Source of the DNA: Clostridia bacterium
Lineage (GTDB): Bacteria; Bacillota; Clostridia; Christensenellales; CAG-917
Assembly: GCA_017507205.1 (NCBI GenBank)
Contig: JAFWBH010000085.1
Span: 1 to 8,310 of the forward strand
Reading direction: 5' to 3'
Length of the DNA: 8,310 nt
Shown: in pieces, positions 1 to 6,585 of the stretch
How the letters are laid out: the number at the start of each line of letters is the position of its first letter
Position numbering within the stretch: the first letter of the stretch is position 1
Notes under the pieces: generated by a model
Databases searched by the model: none
What the model was told of the DNA's origin: nothing
Seen by the model: only the letters and a program-made list of their open reading frames with translations
Position numbers and translations under genes: made by a program

Positions 1-165
1 CACATGTATCTTGAAGCAGTCAACAGAGATTTCCCTGCAATTGAATTCTCTCACTACGCAAGTGAAATTATGGCCGAGGATGTGTTCAAATCAATCATCG
101 GCAACAAGGTTAAGGTTGTAAAAGCAAATCAACCCTGTCCATTCAGGACATTGGAGGAAATATGA
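1..165 (+). CDS. Nif3-like dinuclear metal centre protein, C-terminal fragment (5' end outside window)
   Basis: Frame 1 is open from the first base to TGA at 163-165 and gives the last 54 residues of a protein cut by the window edge. The fragment starts with His and has HYASE 17 residues later. This matches the spacing in Nif3/YbgI-family proteins, where a His and a downstream H-x-x-x-E supply metal ligands of the dinuclear site. The tail ends in a Pro-Phe followed by a few residues, also usual for the family. Nif3-like proteins are cytosolic and widely conserved, but their biochemical role is unsettled; some have been annotated as GTP cyclohydrolase I type 2 without firm support. The last codons carry GGAGG (153-157), the ribosome binding site of the next gene, and the stop overlaps its start as ATGA. 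Linkage to a C4 zinc-ribbon gene is common in Firmicutes and strengthens the call. Only the C-terminus is visible, so subfamily cannot be judged. Confidence 0.8.
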   Translation, partial: HMYLEAVNRDFPAIEFSHYASEIMAEDVFKSIIGNKVKVVKANQPCPFRTLEEI

Positions 166-869
166 AATTTGATACAATACTCGAATACCAAAGAGTAGAT
201 CTTGAGCTTATTGCTCTTGAAACAGAAGCCACATCAAGCAAAGAGCTTGCATCACTTCTTTCTGCAAAGAAAACCCTTGAAACTGCAACAAACACTGTTG
301 GCAAGCTTTCAGCAGAAGCAGGTGAAATCGTTGCAAATCACGCAAAAATTCAAAGCAAGATTGAGGATCTCAAAATAAAGCTTGATGAGTTTACAGGACT
401 TCTCGAGGACTTGGATGACGTAAAGGAAGCAGAATATTATCTCAAAGAGGTTGATGGCATCATCAGTGAAATCATTGCCCTTGAAAAAGAAGCAAGCAAG
501 GAAATGAATCGTATTGACGGTGTCACCAACGATTATAAAAAGACCTGGGATGCAGGAATAAAGGCAAGTGAAGGCTTCAAGCAAGCAAAGGCTGTCTATG
601 ACAAGTTTATGGCAGAATTACAGCCCAAAGCAAACGAAATCAAGGCAAGGCTTGGAGCGCTTCAAAAGGAAATCCCCGAGGAGCTTTTGGCAAAATATAA
701 GGCACTCCGTGACCCCAAAAAGATGCCTGTATTCGTTGAGTATGACGCATCAAGGAAAATCTGCGGAAGATGTCGTATGGAAATGCCCAATGATGTCATT
801 GAAAAGCTCCGTCAAAGTGGGGACTATGCTGAATGTCCCAACTGCAGAAGAATCAATTATATTCCTTAA
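162..869 (+). CDS. Coiled-coil protein with C-terminal C4-type zinc ribbon (DUF164/zf-RING_7 family)
   Basis: The 235-residue protein has two parts. Residues about 5-170 are Lys/Glu/Ala-rich with heptad-like hydrophobic spacing and no membrane segment, as expected for a long antiparallel coiled-coil hairpin. Residues 201-228 form a zinc ribbon with Cys201-x2-Cys204 and Cys225-x2-Cys228. Length and layout match the family that includes Helicobacter HP0958 and Chlamydia CT398, which act as adaptor or RNA/sigma-factor-binding proteins there; the role in Firmicutes is not established. The start ATG at 162 is well supported: GGAGG lies at 153-157, four bases upstream, and the start overlaps the Nif3 stop, which implies translational coupling. 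No terminator follows before the beta-galactosidase gene. Family assignment is firm; function is unknown. Confidence 0.88.
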   Translation: MKFDTILEYQRVDLELIALETEATSSKELASLLSAKKTLETATNTVGKLSAEAGEIVANHAKIQSKIEDLKIKLDEFTGLLEDLDDVKEAEYYLKEVDGIISEIIALEKEASKEMNRIDGVTNDYKKTWDAGIKASEGFKQAKAVYDKFMAELQPKANEIKARLGALQKEIPEELLAKYKALRDPKKMPVFVEYDASRKICGRCRMEMPNDVIEKLRQSGDYAECPNCRRINYIP

Positions 870-874
870 AGATT

Positions 875-3800
875 ATGAACTGCCACAACGATGTAAATGT
901 GTATAGTGTCAACACCCTTGACAAGCATGGGGCTGGCTTTCCTATGGACACTGAGGGGAAGGAGAGAGTCCTTTCACTCAATGGCTCATGGAGATTCCGT
1001 TTTTATAGCTCTGTGCTTATCCTTGACAGACATCCTGCAAGCTGGGATGAAATTGAGGTGCCATCCAACTGGCAGATGAAGGGATATGGCAAGCCCATTT
1101 ACACAAACATAAGATATCCATACCCCATTGAAACAAGGCGTGGCAAAAAGCCTCATATTGATGACAAGGACAACGCTTGTGCTGTGTATGAGAGGGATTT
1201 TTCAATTGACAGCCTTGACTCCCTTGTGAAAATCAACTTTGGTGCAGGCAGTGGGGCAGAGCTGTATATCAATGACAAGTTTGTTGGATACAGCGAAAGT
1301 AGCTTTGATTATCAGGAATATGACATCACTGAATTTGTCAAGGTTGGGCAGAATACAGTGAAGATTGTTGTGTTCCGTTGGACAACAGGAAGTTATCTTG
1401 AAGATCAAGATATGTGGCGTTTATCTGGCGTTTTTAGAGATGTAAACCTCGTTTTTGAGCCATATTGCCACATTTCAGACATTTTTGCAACAGCTGAATT
1501 CAACGATGATTTCAGTGAGGCAAAATTCAAATGCAACGTTGACATTGCCTGCGACAAGGACGATTACGGTGACGGTGATGTCATTGTTGAGCTTGTTGAC
1601 AGAGAGGGCAATGTTGTTGTCAAGGACAGCTTCAGAGTCCTTGAATTTGATGAGGGCGACACCTTCAAAATGAAGTTTGGTGGAAGGGTTGAAGAGCCTC
1701 ATCTTTGGAGCTGTGAAAGCCCATATTTATACAAGCTTTGTGTGACTCTCAATGAAAACAGACATTCTGGTGTCAGAGAGGTGGATAGGCGTGAAATCAA
1801 TTTTGGCTTCAGAAAAATTGAGGTTGTGCCAAAGACCGAGGAGAGAGATACAACCATTCTCTTCAACGGAAGGGTGCTGAAATTCCGTGGTGTAAACCGT
1901 CACGAATTCCACCCCGAATATGGCTTTGCTGTGCCAAAGGAAATCACAGAGAGTGACATTATTCTTTTAAGGCAGAACAACATCAACACCATAAGAACAT
2001 CTCACTATCCAAATTCTCGTGAGTTTTATGACCTTTGCGACAAGTATGGCATTATGGTGGTCAGTGAAAACAATCTTGAAACTCACGGCTTGGCAAGACG
2101 CATTCCTCGTTCAAATCCTGTGTGGATAAAGCAGTGCTGTTGGCGTATGGAAAATATGGTGCGCACATATCGCAATCATCCCTCAGTGGTTATGTGGTCA
2201 CTTGGCAATGAGGCAGGTGATGAGGGCAGGGCATTTGAGGAAATGAGAAAAACCACCCTCGCCCTTGACAATACAAGAATTATACATTACGAGGCAGATG
2301 GCTATTTGAAGTATAGCGATGTGATGAGTGAGATGTACACTCCCGAGTCATTTATGGAAGAGATTGGTCAAAACAAGACCCACATCCATTCAATCGCACT
2401 TTGGTCACTGGCAGGACATAGGCTCACTCCCAAAACCTATCGTGACAAGCCATATTTCCTTTGCGAGTATGCTCACGCAATGGGCAACTCTCTTGGCAAT
2501 TTTGCTGACTATTGGAAGCATTTCAAAAAATACGACAGGCTCTGTGGTGGCTGTGTCTGGTATTTTGCAGATATGGCAATCAAGCGTGTCCGTCAAGACG
2601 GCACAGTAGAGTGGACTTACGGTGGTGACTGGGATGATCATCCCAATGACGGCAACTTTGTGTTCAATGGAATTTTCCGTGCAGATCGCAGTCCCAACCC
2701 AGCACTTTATGAGGTAAAAAAGGTTTATCAACAGGTTGAGTTTGCCCTTGTAGACAACAAGGTGGAAATCACCAACGAATATATGTTCACCAATTTGAAG
2801 GATATGTTCTCCCTTTCAATGACACTCCTCGTTGATGGCGAAGAAAGATATACTGCAATGGTTGAAATGCCATCAGTTGCACCCGGTGAAAAGGCACTTG
2901 TTGACATACCATTTGAGTGGAGTGGAAACGACATCCACCTCAGTGTAAAAGCCATTCAGCTTGCCACTGACAGAGGTGTGGAAAAGGGCAGTGTTGTATG
3001 CGAGGAACAGCTTGAGCTTTCACCCTTTGCGCCAAAGGCATTTGAGGGTGAGGAAGGCAAGTCAATGCACCTTGATGGCGACAATATCATCCTTGAGGGT
3101 GGTGGCGTTGTTGCAACCATCAACAAGAACTCTGGATATATTGTAAGTGTCAAAAAGAATGGTTTAGAGCTTATTTCTGGACACATAAAACCTAATTTCT
3201 GGCGTGCACCCACAGACAATGACTATGTGCCACAGGTTGGAAAATTCTTCAAGGACCTTATTGGAGTTTACTTCTACAAGAGGACAACAAAGGATATGGT
3301 CACATCATCAATCAAGGTGAAGGACAAGTCTGTTGAGGTCAGTTGGAGATCATCTCGTATGCCTGTGATGAAGGCAGTCTATGAGGCAGGCAAGGACGGC
3401 ATAAAAATGTCTCTTAAATGCCGTGGAATTGTCTACGGCTTGCCTAGATTCGGCTTCAAGGCAAAGCTCAATGTAGGTGATGATGTGGCATTCTATGGCA
3501 GAGGCCCTCACGAAAACTATTGCGATAGAAAAACAAGCGCATTCCTTGGCACATATGAAGGAAGAGTTGAGGACTTTGACCACGGATATCTCTATCCACA
3601 AGAAAACGGAAATCACTGCGATGTAAGATGGGCAGAGATCGGTGGAGAAAACGGACTGAGATTTGAAGCTCTTTCAAAGCCCTTTGAATTCAGCTGTCAT
3701 AAGTATAGCACTGAAGCCCTTGAAAACACCAACCATATTCATGAAATGGTCAATGATGAGGACGGGGTGTATGTGTATATTGACGGTGGACAACGTGGTG

Positions 3801-3892
3801 TCGGGGGTGACCTTCCTGCAATCGCTGTCACCAAGAGAAGATACAAGCTTCTCCCAAACAGAACACATCAATTTGAATTTATAATCAAATAA
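875..3892 (+). CDS. lacZ: Beta-galactosidase, LacZ type, glycoside hydrolase family 2
   Basis: The 1005-residue protein hydrolyses terminal beta-D-galactosides such as lactose, in the cytoplasm (no signal peptide). Its length is close to E. coli LacZ (about 1023). Recognisable in order: LNGSWRF (35-41) and VPSNWQ (from 62) in the sugar-binding domain; the DQDMWR motif (177-182); NRHEFHP with His343; SHYPN with His377; ETHG with Glu402 and His404 (metal site); acid/base Glu446 in WSLGNEAGD; nucleophile Glu531 in CEYAHAMGNS; FWRAPTDND (775-783) opening the C-terminal beta-sandwich domain; and YGRGPHENY. Near the C-terminus the GVGGD motif is followed by Leu-Pro-Ala, so the Trp999 position of E. 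coli is not Trp. The start is uncertain. ATG 875, five bases after the previous stop, fits family N-termini but has no clear Shine-Dalgarno and probably relies on coupling. An in-frame ATG at 833 would add 14 residues encoded inside the zinc-ribbon gene. No lactose transporter or regulator is nearby. True substrate may be another beta-galactoside. Confidence 0.93.
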   Translation: MNCHNDVNVYSVNTLDKHGAGFPMDTEGKERVLSLNGSWRFRFYSSVLILDRHPASWDEIEVPSNWQMKGYGKPIYTNIRYPYPIETRRGKKPHIDDKDNACAVYERDFSIDSLDSLVKINFGAGSGAELYINDKFVGYSESSFDYQEYDITEFVKVGQNTVKIVVFRWTTGSYLEDQDMWRLSGVFRDVNLVFEPYCHISDIFATAEFNDDFSEAKFKCNVDIACDKDDYGDGDVIVELVDREGNVVVKDSFRVLEFDEGDTFKMKFGGRVEEPHLWSCESPYLYKLCVTLNENRHSGVREVDRREINFGFRKIEVVPKTEERDTTILFNGRVLKFRGVNRHEFHPEYGFAVPKEITESDIILLRQNNINTIRTSHYPNSREFYDLCDKYGIMVVSENNLETHGLARRIPRSNPVWIKQCCWRMENMVRTYRNHPSVVMWSLGNEAGDEGRAFEEMRKTTLALDNTRIIHYEADGYLKYSDVMSEMYTPESFMEEIGQNKTHIHSIALWSLAGHRLTPKTYRDKPYFLCEYAHAMGNSLGNFADYWKHFKKYDRLCGGCVWYFADMAIKRVRQDGTVEWTYGGDWDDHPNDGNFVFNGIFRADRSPNPALYEVKKVYQQVEFALVDNKVEITNEYMFTNLKDMFSLSMTLLVDGEERYTAMVEMPSVAPGEKALVDIPFEWSGNDIHLSVKAIQLATDRGVEKGSVVCEEQLELSPFAPKAFEGEEGKSMHLDGDNIILEGGGVVATINKNSGYIVSVKKNGLELISGHIKPNFWRAPTDNDYVPQVGKFFKDLIGVYFYKRTTKDMVTSSIKVKDKSVEVSWRSSRMPVMKAVYEAGKDGIKMSLKCRGIVYGLPRFGFKAKLNVGDDVAFYGRGPHENYCDRKTSAFLGTYEGRVEDFDHGYLYPQENGNHCDVRWAEIGGENGLRFEALSKPFEFSCHKYSTEALENTNHIHEMVNDEDGVYVYIDGGQRGVGGDLPAIAVTKRRYKLLPNRTHQFEFIIK
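3880..3885 (+). promoter_or_regulatory. Possible -10 box for thrS inside the lacZ 3' end
   Basis: A perfect TATAAT lies just before the lacZ stop codon and would start a transcript near 3891-3893, so that almost exactly the 55-base intergenic leader is transcribed. No convincing -35 hexamer sits 16-18 bases upstream and there is no TGn extension. It could therefore be a chance match in AT-rich coding sequence, with thrS read from an upstream promoter instead. Confidence 0.3.
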
Positions 3893-3908
3893 CAAAAGAC
3901 ATCAATTT

Positions 3909-3932
3909 AGTACGGCTGTTGTAAAGCCGACT
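3909..3932 (+). promoter_or_regulatory. thrS leader hairpin resembling the tRNA-Thr(UGU) anticodon arm (candidate ThrRS translational operator)
   Basis: CGGCT (3913-3917) pairs with AGCCG (3925-3929) around the 7-base loop GTTGTAA (3918-3924). An outer AGT/ACT (3909-3911 with 3930-3932) extends the helix past one bulged A (3912). A 5-bp stem with a 7-base loop is the geometry of a tRNA anticodon arm. In tRNA numbering the loop reads G32, U33, U34-G35-U36, A37, A38. UGU is a threonine anticodon, and six of seven loop bases match the usual bacterial tRNA-Thr(UGU) loop CUUGUAA. The hairpin ends six bases before the thrS Shine-Dalgarno sequence and has no T-tract, so it is not a terminator. In E. 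coli, ThrRS represses its own translation by binding anticodon-arm mimics in the thrS leader; the same role is inferred here. G at position 32 is atypical, and only one such arm is seen. The structure is seen directly; the function is inference. Confidence 0.6.
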
Positions 3933-3935
3933 GCA

Positions 3936-3942
3936 AAAGGAG
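3936..3942 (+). promoter_or_regulatory. Ribosome binding site of thrS
   Basis: AAAGGAG lies five bases before ATG 3948 and fixes the thrS start. Its closeness to the preceding hairpin means a protein bound to that hairpin could hinder ribosome loading. Confidence 0.85.
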
Positions 3943-3947
3943 TATAT

Positions 3948-5888
3948 ATGAATATCGAACTTAAAGACGGAAGCAAAATCGTGATTGAACAACCTTCAAC
4001 AGGCTATGAAATCGCAAAGCAAATCGGTGAAAGACTGGCAAAAGTGGCACTTGTATGCAAAGTTGACGGTGTGCTCACCTCACTGAGAGAAACCATTGAT
4101 CATGACTGCAAGTTTGAAGTGCTGACCTGGAATGATGACGAGGGCAAGTCTGCATATCGTCACACAGCATCACACATTCTTGCACAAGCTGTGAAGAACA
4201 TTTATCCCACAGTGCAATTGGCAATTGGACCCTCAATTGAAAACGGATTCTACTACGACTTTGATTTCAAGACACCTATCAATCAAGGTGACTTTGAAAA
4301 GATTGAAGCAGAGATGAGAGCAATCATCAAGGCTGATCTCCCCATTGAAAGAAAGGTCGTTTCAAGAAAGGAAGCAGAGGCAATGCTCAAAAAGATGAAG
4401 CAAACATACAAGATTGAGCTTCTCAGTGATATTCCCGAAGGCGAAGAAATTTCATTCTACACACAAGGTGACTTCATTGACCTTTGTGCAGGTCCTCACC
4501 TTGCATCAACAGGCAAGGTCAAGGAATTCAAGCTGACCTCACTTACTGGCGCATATTGGCGTGGCAGTGAAAAGAACAAGATGCTCACACGTATTTACGG
4601 CACAGCATTTGACAAGAAGGCAGAGCTTGAAGAGTATCTCAAAAAGCTTGAAGAGGCAAGGATGCGTGATCACAATCGTCTTGGCAGAGATCTTGGCTTC
4701 TTTATGACAGACGAAAACGTTGGTCAAGGCTTGCCCCTCATTATGCCAAAGGGCGCAAGAATCATTCAGCTTATGCAACGCTTTGTTGAGGATGAAGAGC
4801 AAAAGCGTGGCTATCTCCTCACCAAAACACCTATCATGACAAAGAACAATCTTTTCATCACCTCAGGACACTGGGATCACTATAAGGACAAGATGTTCTA
4901 CATCGGTGAAGAGGGTGTTGATGATGAAATCTTGGCACTTCGTCCTATGACCTGTCCTCTCCAATTTACAATCTACAAAAACGGACTCAAATCATATCGT
5001 GATTTGCCCGTGAGATATGCAGAAACTGCAACTCTTTTCAGAAAGGAAGCAAGTGGTGAAATGCACGGACTCACAAGAGTCAGACAATTCACACTTTCAG
5101 ATGGACACATCGTTTGCACGCCTGACCAGCTTGAAAAGGAATTTGAAGGTGCAGTTGGCATCATCAAATATCTCATTGACGTTCTCGGCCTTGAAAATGA
5201 CGTCACCCTTCGTTTCTCACGCTGGGATCCTCAAGATGCAGACAAGTATGTTGGCACAGCAGAGGATTGGAATAAGGTTGAAGCCACAATGGAGCAAATC
5301 CTCAATAATATGGGCGTTGAATACGAAACCGGTTGGGGTGAAGCAGCATTTTATGGTCCTAAGCTTGACTTCCAAGGCAAAAATGTCCACGGCAAAGAGG
5401 ATACATTGTTCACAGTTCAAATTGACTTTGCATTGGCAGACAGATTTGATATGCTCTACATTGATGAGAACGGTGAAAAGCAACGTCCTCTTATTGTCCA
5501 CAGAAGCTCAATCGGATGCTATGAACGCACATTTGCAATGCTCATTGAAAAATACAACGGAGCATTCCCCTTGTGGTTGTCAGCAGAGCAGGTTCGTGTC
5601 CTTTCACTTACAGACAGAACAATCGCCAACGCAGAGGAAACAGCAAAGGCACTCCTCAATGCAGGCATTAGAGCAGAGGCAGATATCAGAAGTGAAAAGC
5701 TTGGCAAGAAGATAAGAGAAGCACAGCTTGACAAGGTCAATTACATTGTTGTCATTGGCGATAAGGAAGCAGAGCAAGGTCTTATTTCAGTTCGTCATCG
5801 TGCAGAGGGTGACCTTGGCACAATGACCCTTGACCAGTTCAAGGCAAAGGTCCTTCTTGAAACAGCAGAAAGAAGAAAGGATAAATAG
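3948..5888 (+). CDS. thrS: Threonine--tRNA ligase (ThrRS, class II)
   Basis: The 646-residue enzyme charges tRNA-Thr with threonine in the cytosol; E. coli ThrRS has 642 residues. Domains in order: TGS (about 1-62); editing domain with His72-x3-His76 and Cys180-AGP-His184, the site that clears mis-attached serine; class II catalytic core (about 240-535); C-terminal anticodon-binding domain (about 540-646). The three zinc ligands that select threonine are present as Cys336, His387 and His518, equivalent to E. coli Cys334, His385 and His511. Motif 2 Arg365 (FRKE) and motif 3 Arg527 (ER) are intact. All catalytic and editing residues checked are present, so the gene looks fully functional. Cys336 is followed by PLQF rather than the common PGH, suggesting a clostridial or Bacteroidetes-like subtype. 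The start has a strong AAAGGAG. It ends in TAG at 5886-5888, with an intrinsic terminator 17 bases later. The leader hairpin at 3909-3932 suggests autogenous translational control. Confidence 0.98.
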   Translation: MNIELKDGSKIVIEQPSTGYEIAKQIGERLAKVALVCKVDGVLTSLRETIDHDCKFEVLTWNDDEGKSAYRHTASHILAQAVKNIYPTVQLAIGPSIENGFYYDFDFKTPINQGDFEKIEAEMRAIIKADLPIERKVVSRKEAEAMLKKMKQTYKIELLSDIPEGEEISFYTQGDFIDLCAGPHLASTGKVKEFKLTSLTGAYWRGSEKNKMLTRIYGTAFDKKAELEEYLKKLEEARMRDHNRLGRDLGFFMTDENVGQGLPLIMPKGARIIQLMQRFVEDEEQKRGYLLTKTPIMTKNNLFITSGHWDHYKDKMFYIGEEGVDDEILALRPMTCPLQFTIYKNGLKSYRDLPVRYAETATLFRKEASGEMHGLTRVRQFTLSDGHIVCTPDQLEKEFEGAVGIIKYLIDVLGLENDVTLRFSRWDPQDADKYVGTAEDWNKVEATMEQILNNMGVEYETGWGEAAFYGPKLDFQGKNVHGKEDTLFTVQIDFALADRFDMLYIDENGEKQRPLIVHRSSIGCYERTFAMLIEKYNGAFPLWLSAEQVRVLSLTDRTIANAEETAKALLNAGIRAEADIRSEKLGKKIREAQLDKVNYIVVIGDKEAEQGLISVRHRAEGDLGTMTLDQFKAKVLLETAERRKDK

Positions 5889-5904
5889 TATTAATCTCAT
5901 ATTG

Positions 5905-5934
5905 AAAAGCCACTCGCATTGAGTGGCTTTTTTT
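5905..5934 (+). terminator. Intrinsic terminator after thrS
   Basis: GCCACTC (5909-5915) pairs with GAGTGGC (5921-5927) around the loop GCATT. The stem is flanked by AAAA before and by seven T after (5928-5934), which extends the helix to 11 bp and supplies the U-tract. It ends the thrS transcript. Confidence 0.93.
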
Positions 5935-5935
5935 G

Positions 5936-5964
5936 TTGAATTCTTGCAAAATTGGGTGTAAAAT
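5936..5964 (+). promoter_or_regulatory. Candidate sigma-A promoter for the XRE regulator operon
   Basis: TTGAAT (5936-5941) and TAAAAT (5959-5964) are separated by 17 bases and match the -35 and -10 consensus at 4 of 6 and 5 of 6 positions. It sits directly after the thrS terminator. Transcription would start near 5971 and give a leader of about 120 bases that carries the CAAC/GTTG elements. It is a plausible match, not a proven promoter. Confidence 0.5.
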
Positions 5965-5972
5965 AGGGTTTA

Positions 5973-6019
5973 CAACCAACAGTTGAGAAAAAAGTCAACG
6001 GATAGTTGTCCGTTTCAAC
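5973..6019 (+). promoter_or_regulatory. Cluster of CAAC/GTTG elements and overlapping short hairpins upstream of the XRE gene
   Basis: Within 47 bases there are CAAC at 5973, 5977, 5996 and 6016 and GTTG at 5982 and 6005. They form the palindrome CAAC-A-GTTG (5977-5985), a hairpin GTTGA/TCAAC (5982-5986 with 5995-5999), and a hairpin AACGGA/TCCGTT (5997-6002 with 6009-6014). The two hairpins share 5997-5999, so they could be alternatives in RNA. As DNA, the inverted CAAC/GTTG pairs just downstream of the candidate promoter could be operator sites for the encoded regulator. From 6020 to 6080 nothing else clear is visible. Confidence 0.35.
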
Positions 6020-6093
6020 CAATGATATGTGGATTTTGGTGCTTTTTTCATTCATAATTAAGGCATCAAATCAATCCAACAAAGGAGGAACGT

Positions 6094-6585
6094 ATGAAAA
6101 CATTAGGTCAAAACATTGCAACATTTAGAAAAGAAAAAAACATAACACAAGAAGCACTTGCAGAAATTTGTGGCGTATCACCTCAAGCAGTATCAAAGTG
6201 GGAAAACGATGCATCTTGCCCAGATATTACACTTCTCAAAACACTTGCACGCACATTTGGTGTCAGCGTTGATGAGCTTTTGGATGATGGGGAAGGTCCT
6301 GTGACAAAACTTGTTGCAAACAAGGATATGAGCAGTAAATTTTTGCGTATAAGAGTCAACAGTGGAGATGGGGACAAAGTCAGTGTCAATCTCCCTCTTG
6401 CTCTCATTGAATTGCTTTTGACAAACGAAGGAATAATGTCGGGTATGTCATTTGGTGACAGCACAGACGTTCTGAAAAAAATTGATTTCAAGCAAATATA
6501 TGAAATGGTGTCCCTTGGTGTTATGGGCAAGCTTGTTGAAATCAGCACCGAAGATGGCGATGTAGTGGAGATTTATGTAGAATGA
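6094..6585 (+). CDS. XRE-family transcriptional regulator with C-terminal beta-rich domain
   Basis: Residues about 5-62 of this 163-residue protein are a Cro/C1-type helix-turn-helix, including ITQEALAEICGVS and the recognition-helix pattern PQAVSKWEN, followed by the typical LLKTLARTFGVSVDELL. A linker leads to a C-terminal domain (about 82-163): a basic beta-strand region ending in VNLPL (98-102), a hydrophobic helix, a Leu/Ile-rich helix, and a final strand pair EDGDVVEIYVE. This recalls the small domain found in YvlB/SHOCT-like and related Firmicute proteins; I recognise it only by pattern. The protein is soluble and probably binds DNA near its own promoter. The start is firm, with AAAGGAGG (6081-6088) five bases before ATG. 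Its stop overlaps the next gene as ATGA. The target genes are unknown; the overlapping partner is the best guess for a functional link. Confidence 0.9.
   Translation: MKTLGQNIATFRKEKNITQEALAEICGVSPQAVSKWENDASCPDITLLKTLARTFGVSVDELLDDGEGPVTKLVANKDMSSKFLRIRVNSGDGDKVSVNLPLALIELLLTNEGIMSGMSFGDSTDVLKKIDFKQIYEMVSLGVMGKLVEISTEDGDVVEIYVE

Noticed and set aside
3909..3932. The thrS leader hairpin as a terminator of lacZ
   Set aside because: It has no following T-tract; the next bases are GCAAAAGGAG, the ribosome binding site.
5017..5715. Long plus-strand frame inside thrS
   Set aside because: It is out of frame with highly conserved ThrRS catalytic sequence, has no recognisable domain and no ribosome binding site.
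6020..6080. Riboswitch or small RNA in the XRE leader
   Set aside because: Apart from the CAAC/GTTG elements upstream, this stretch is AT-rich with no stable stem or known riboswitch motif that I can recognise.
6183..6548. Antisense frame across the XRE gene
   Set aside because: Serine/leucine-rich composition is typical of antisense shadow, with no start signal; the sense frame is clearly a helix-turn-helix protein.
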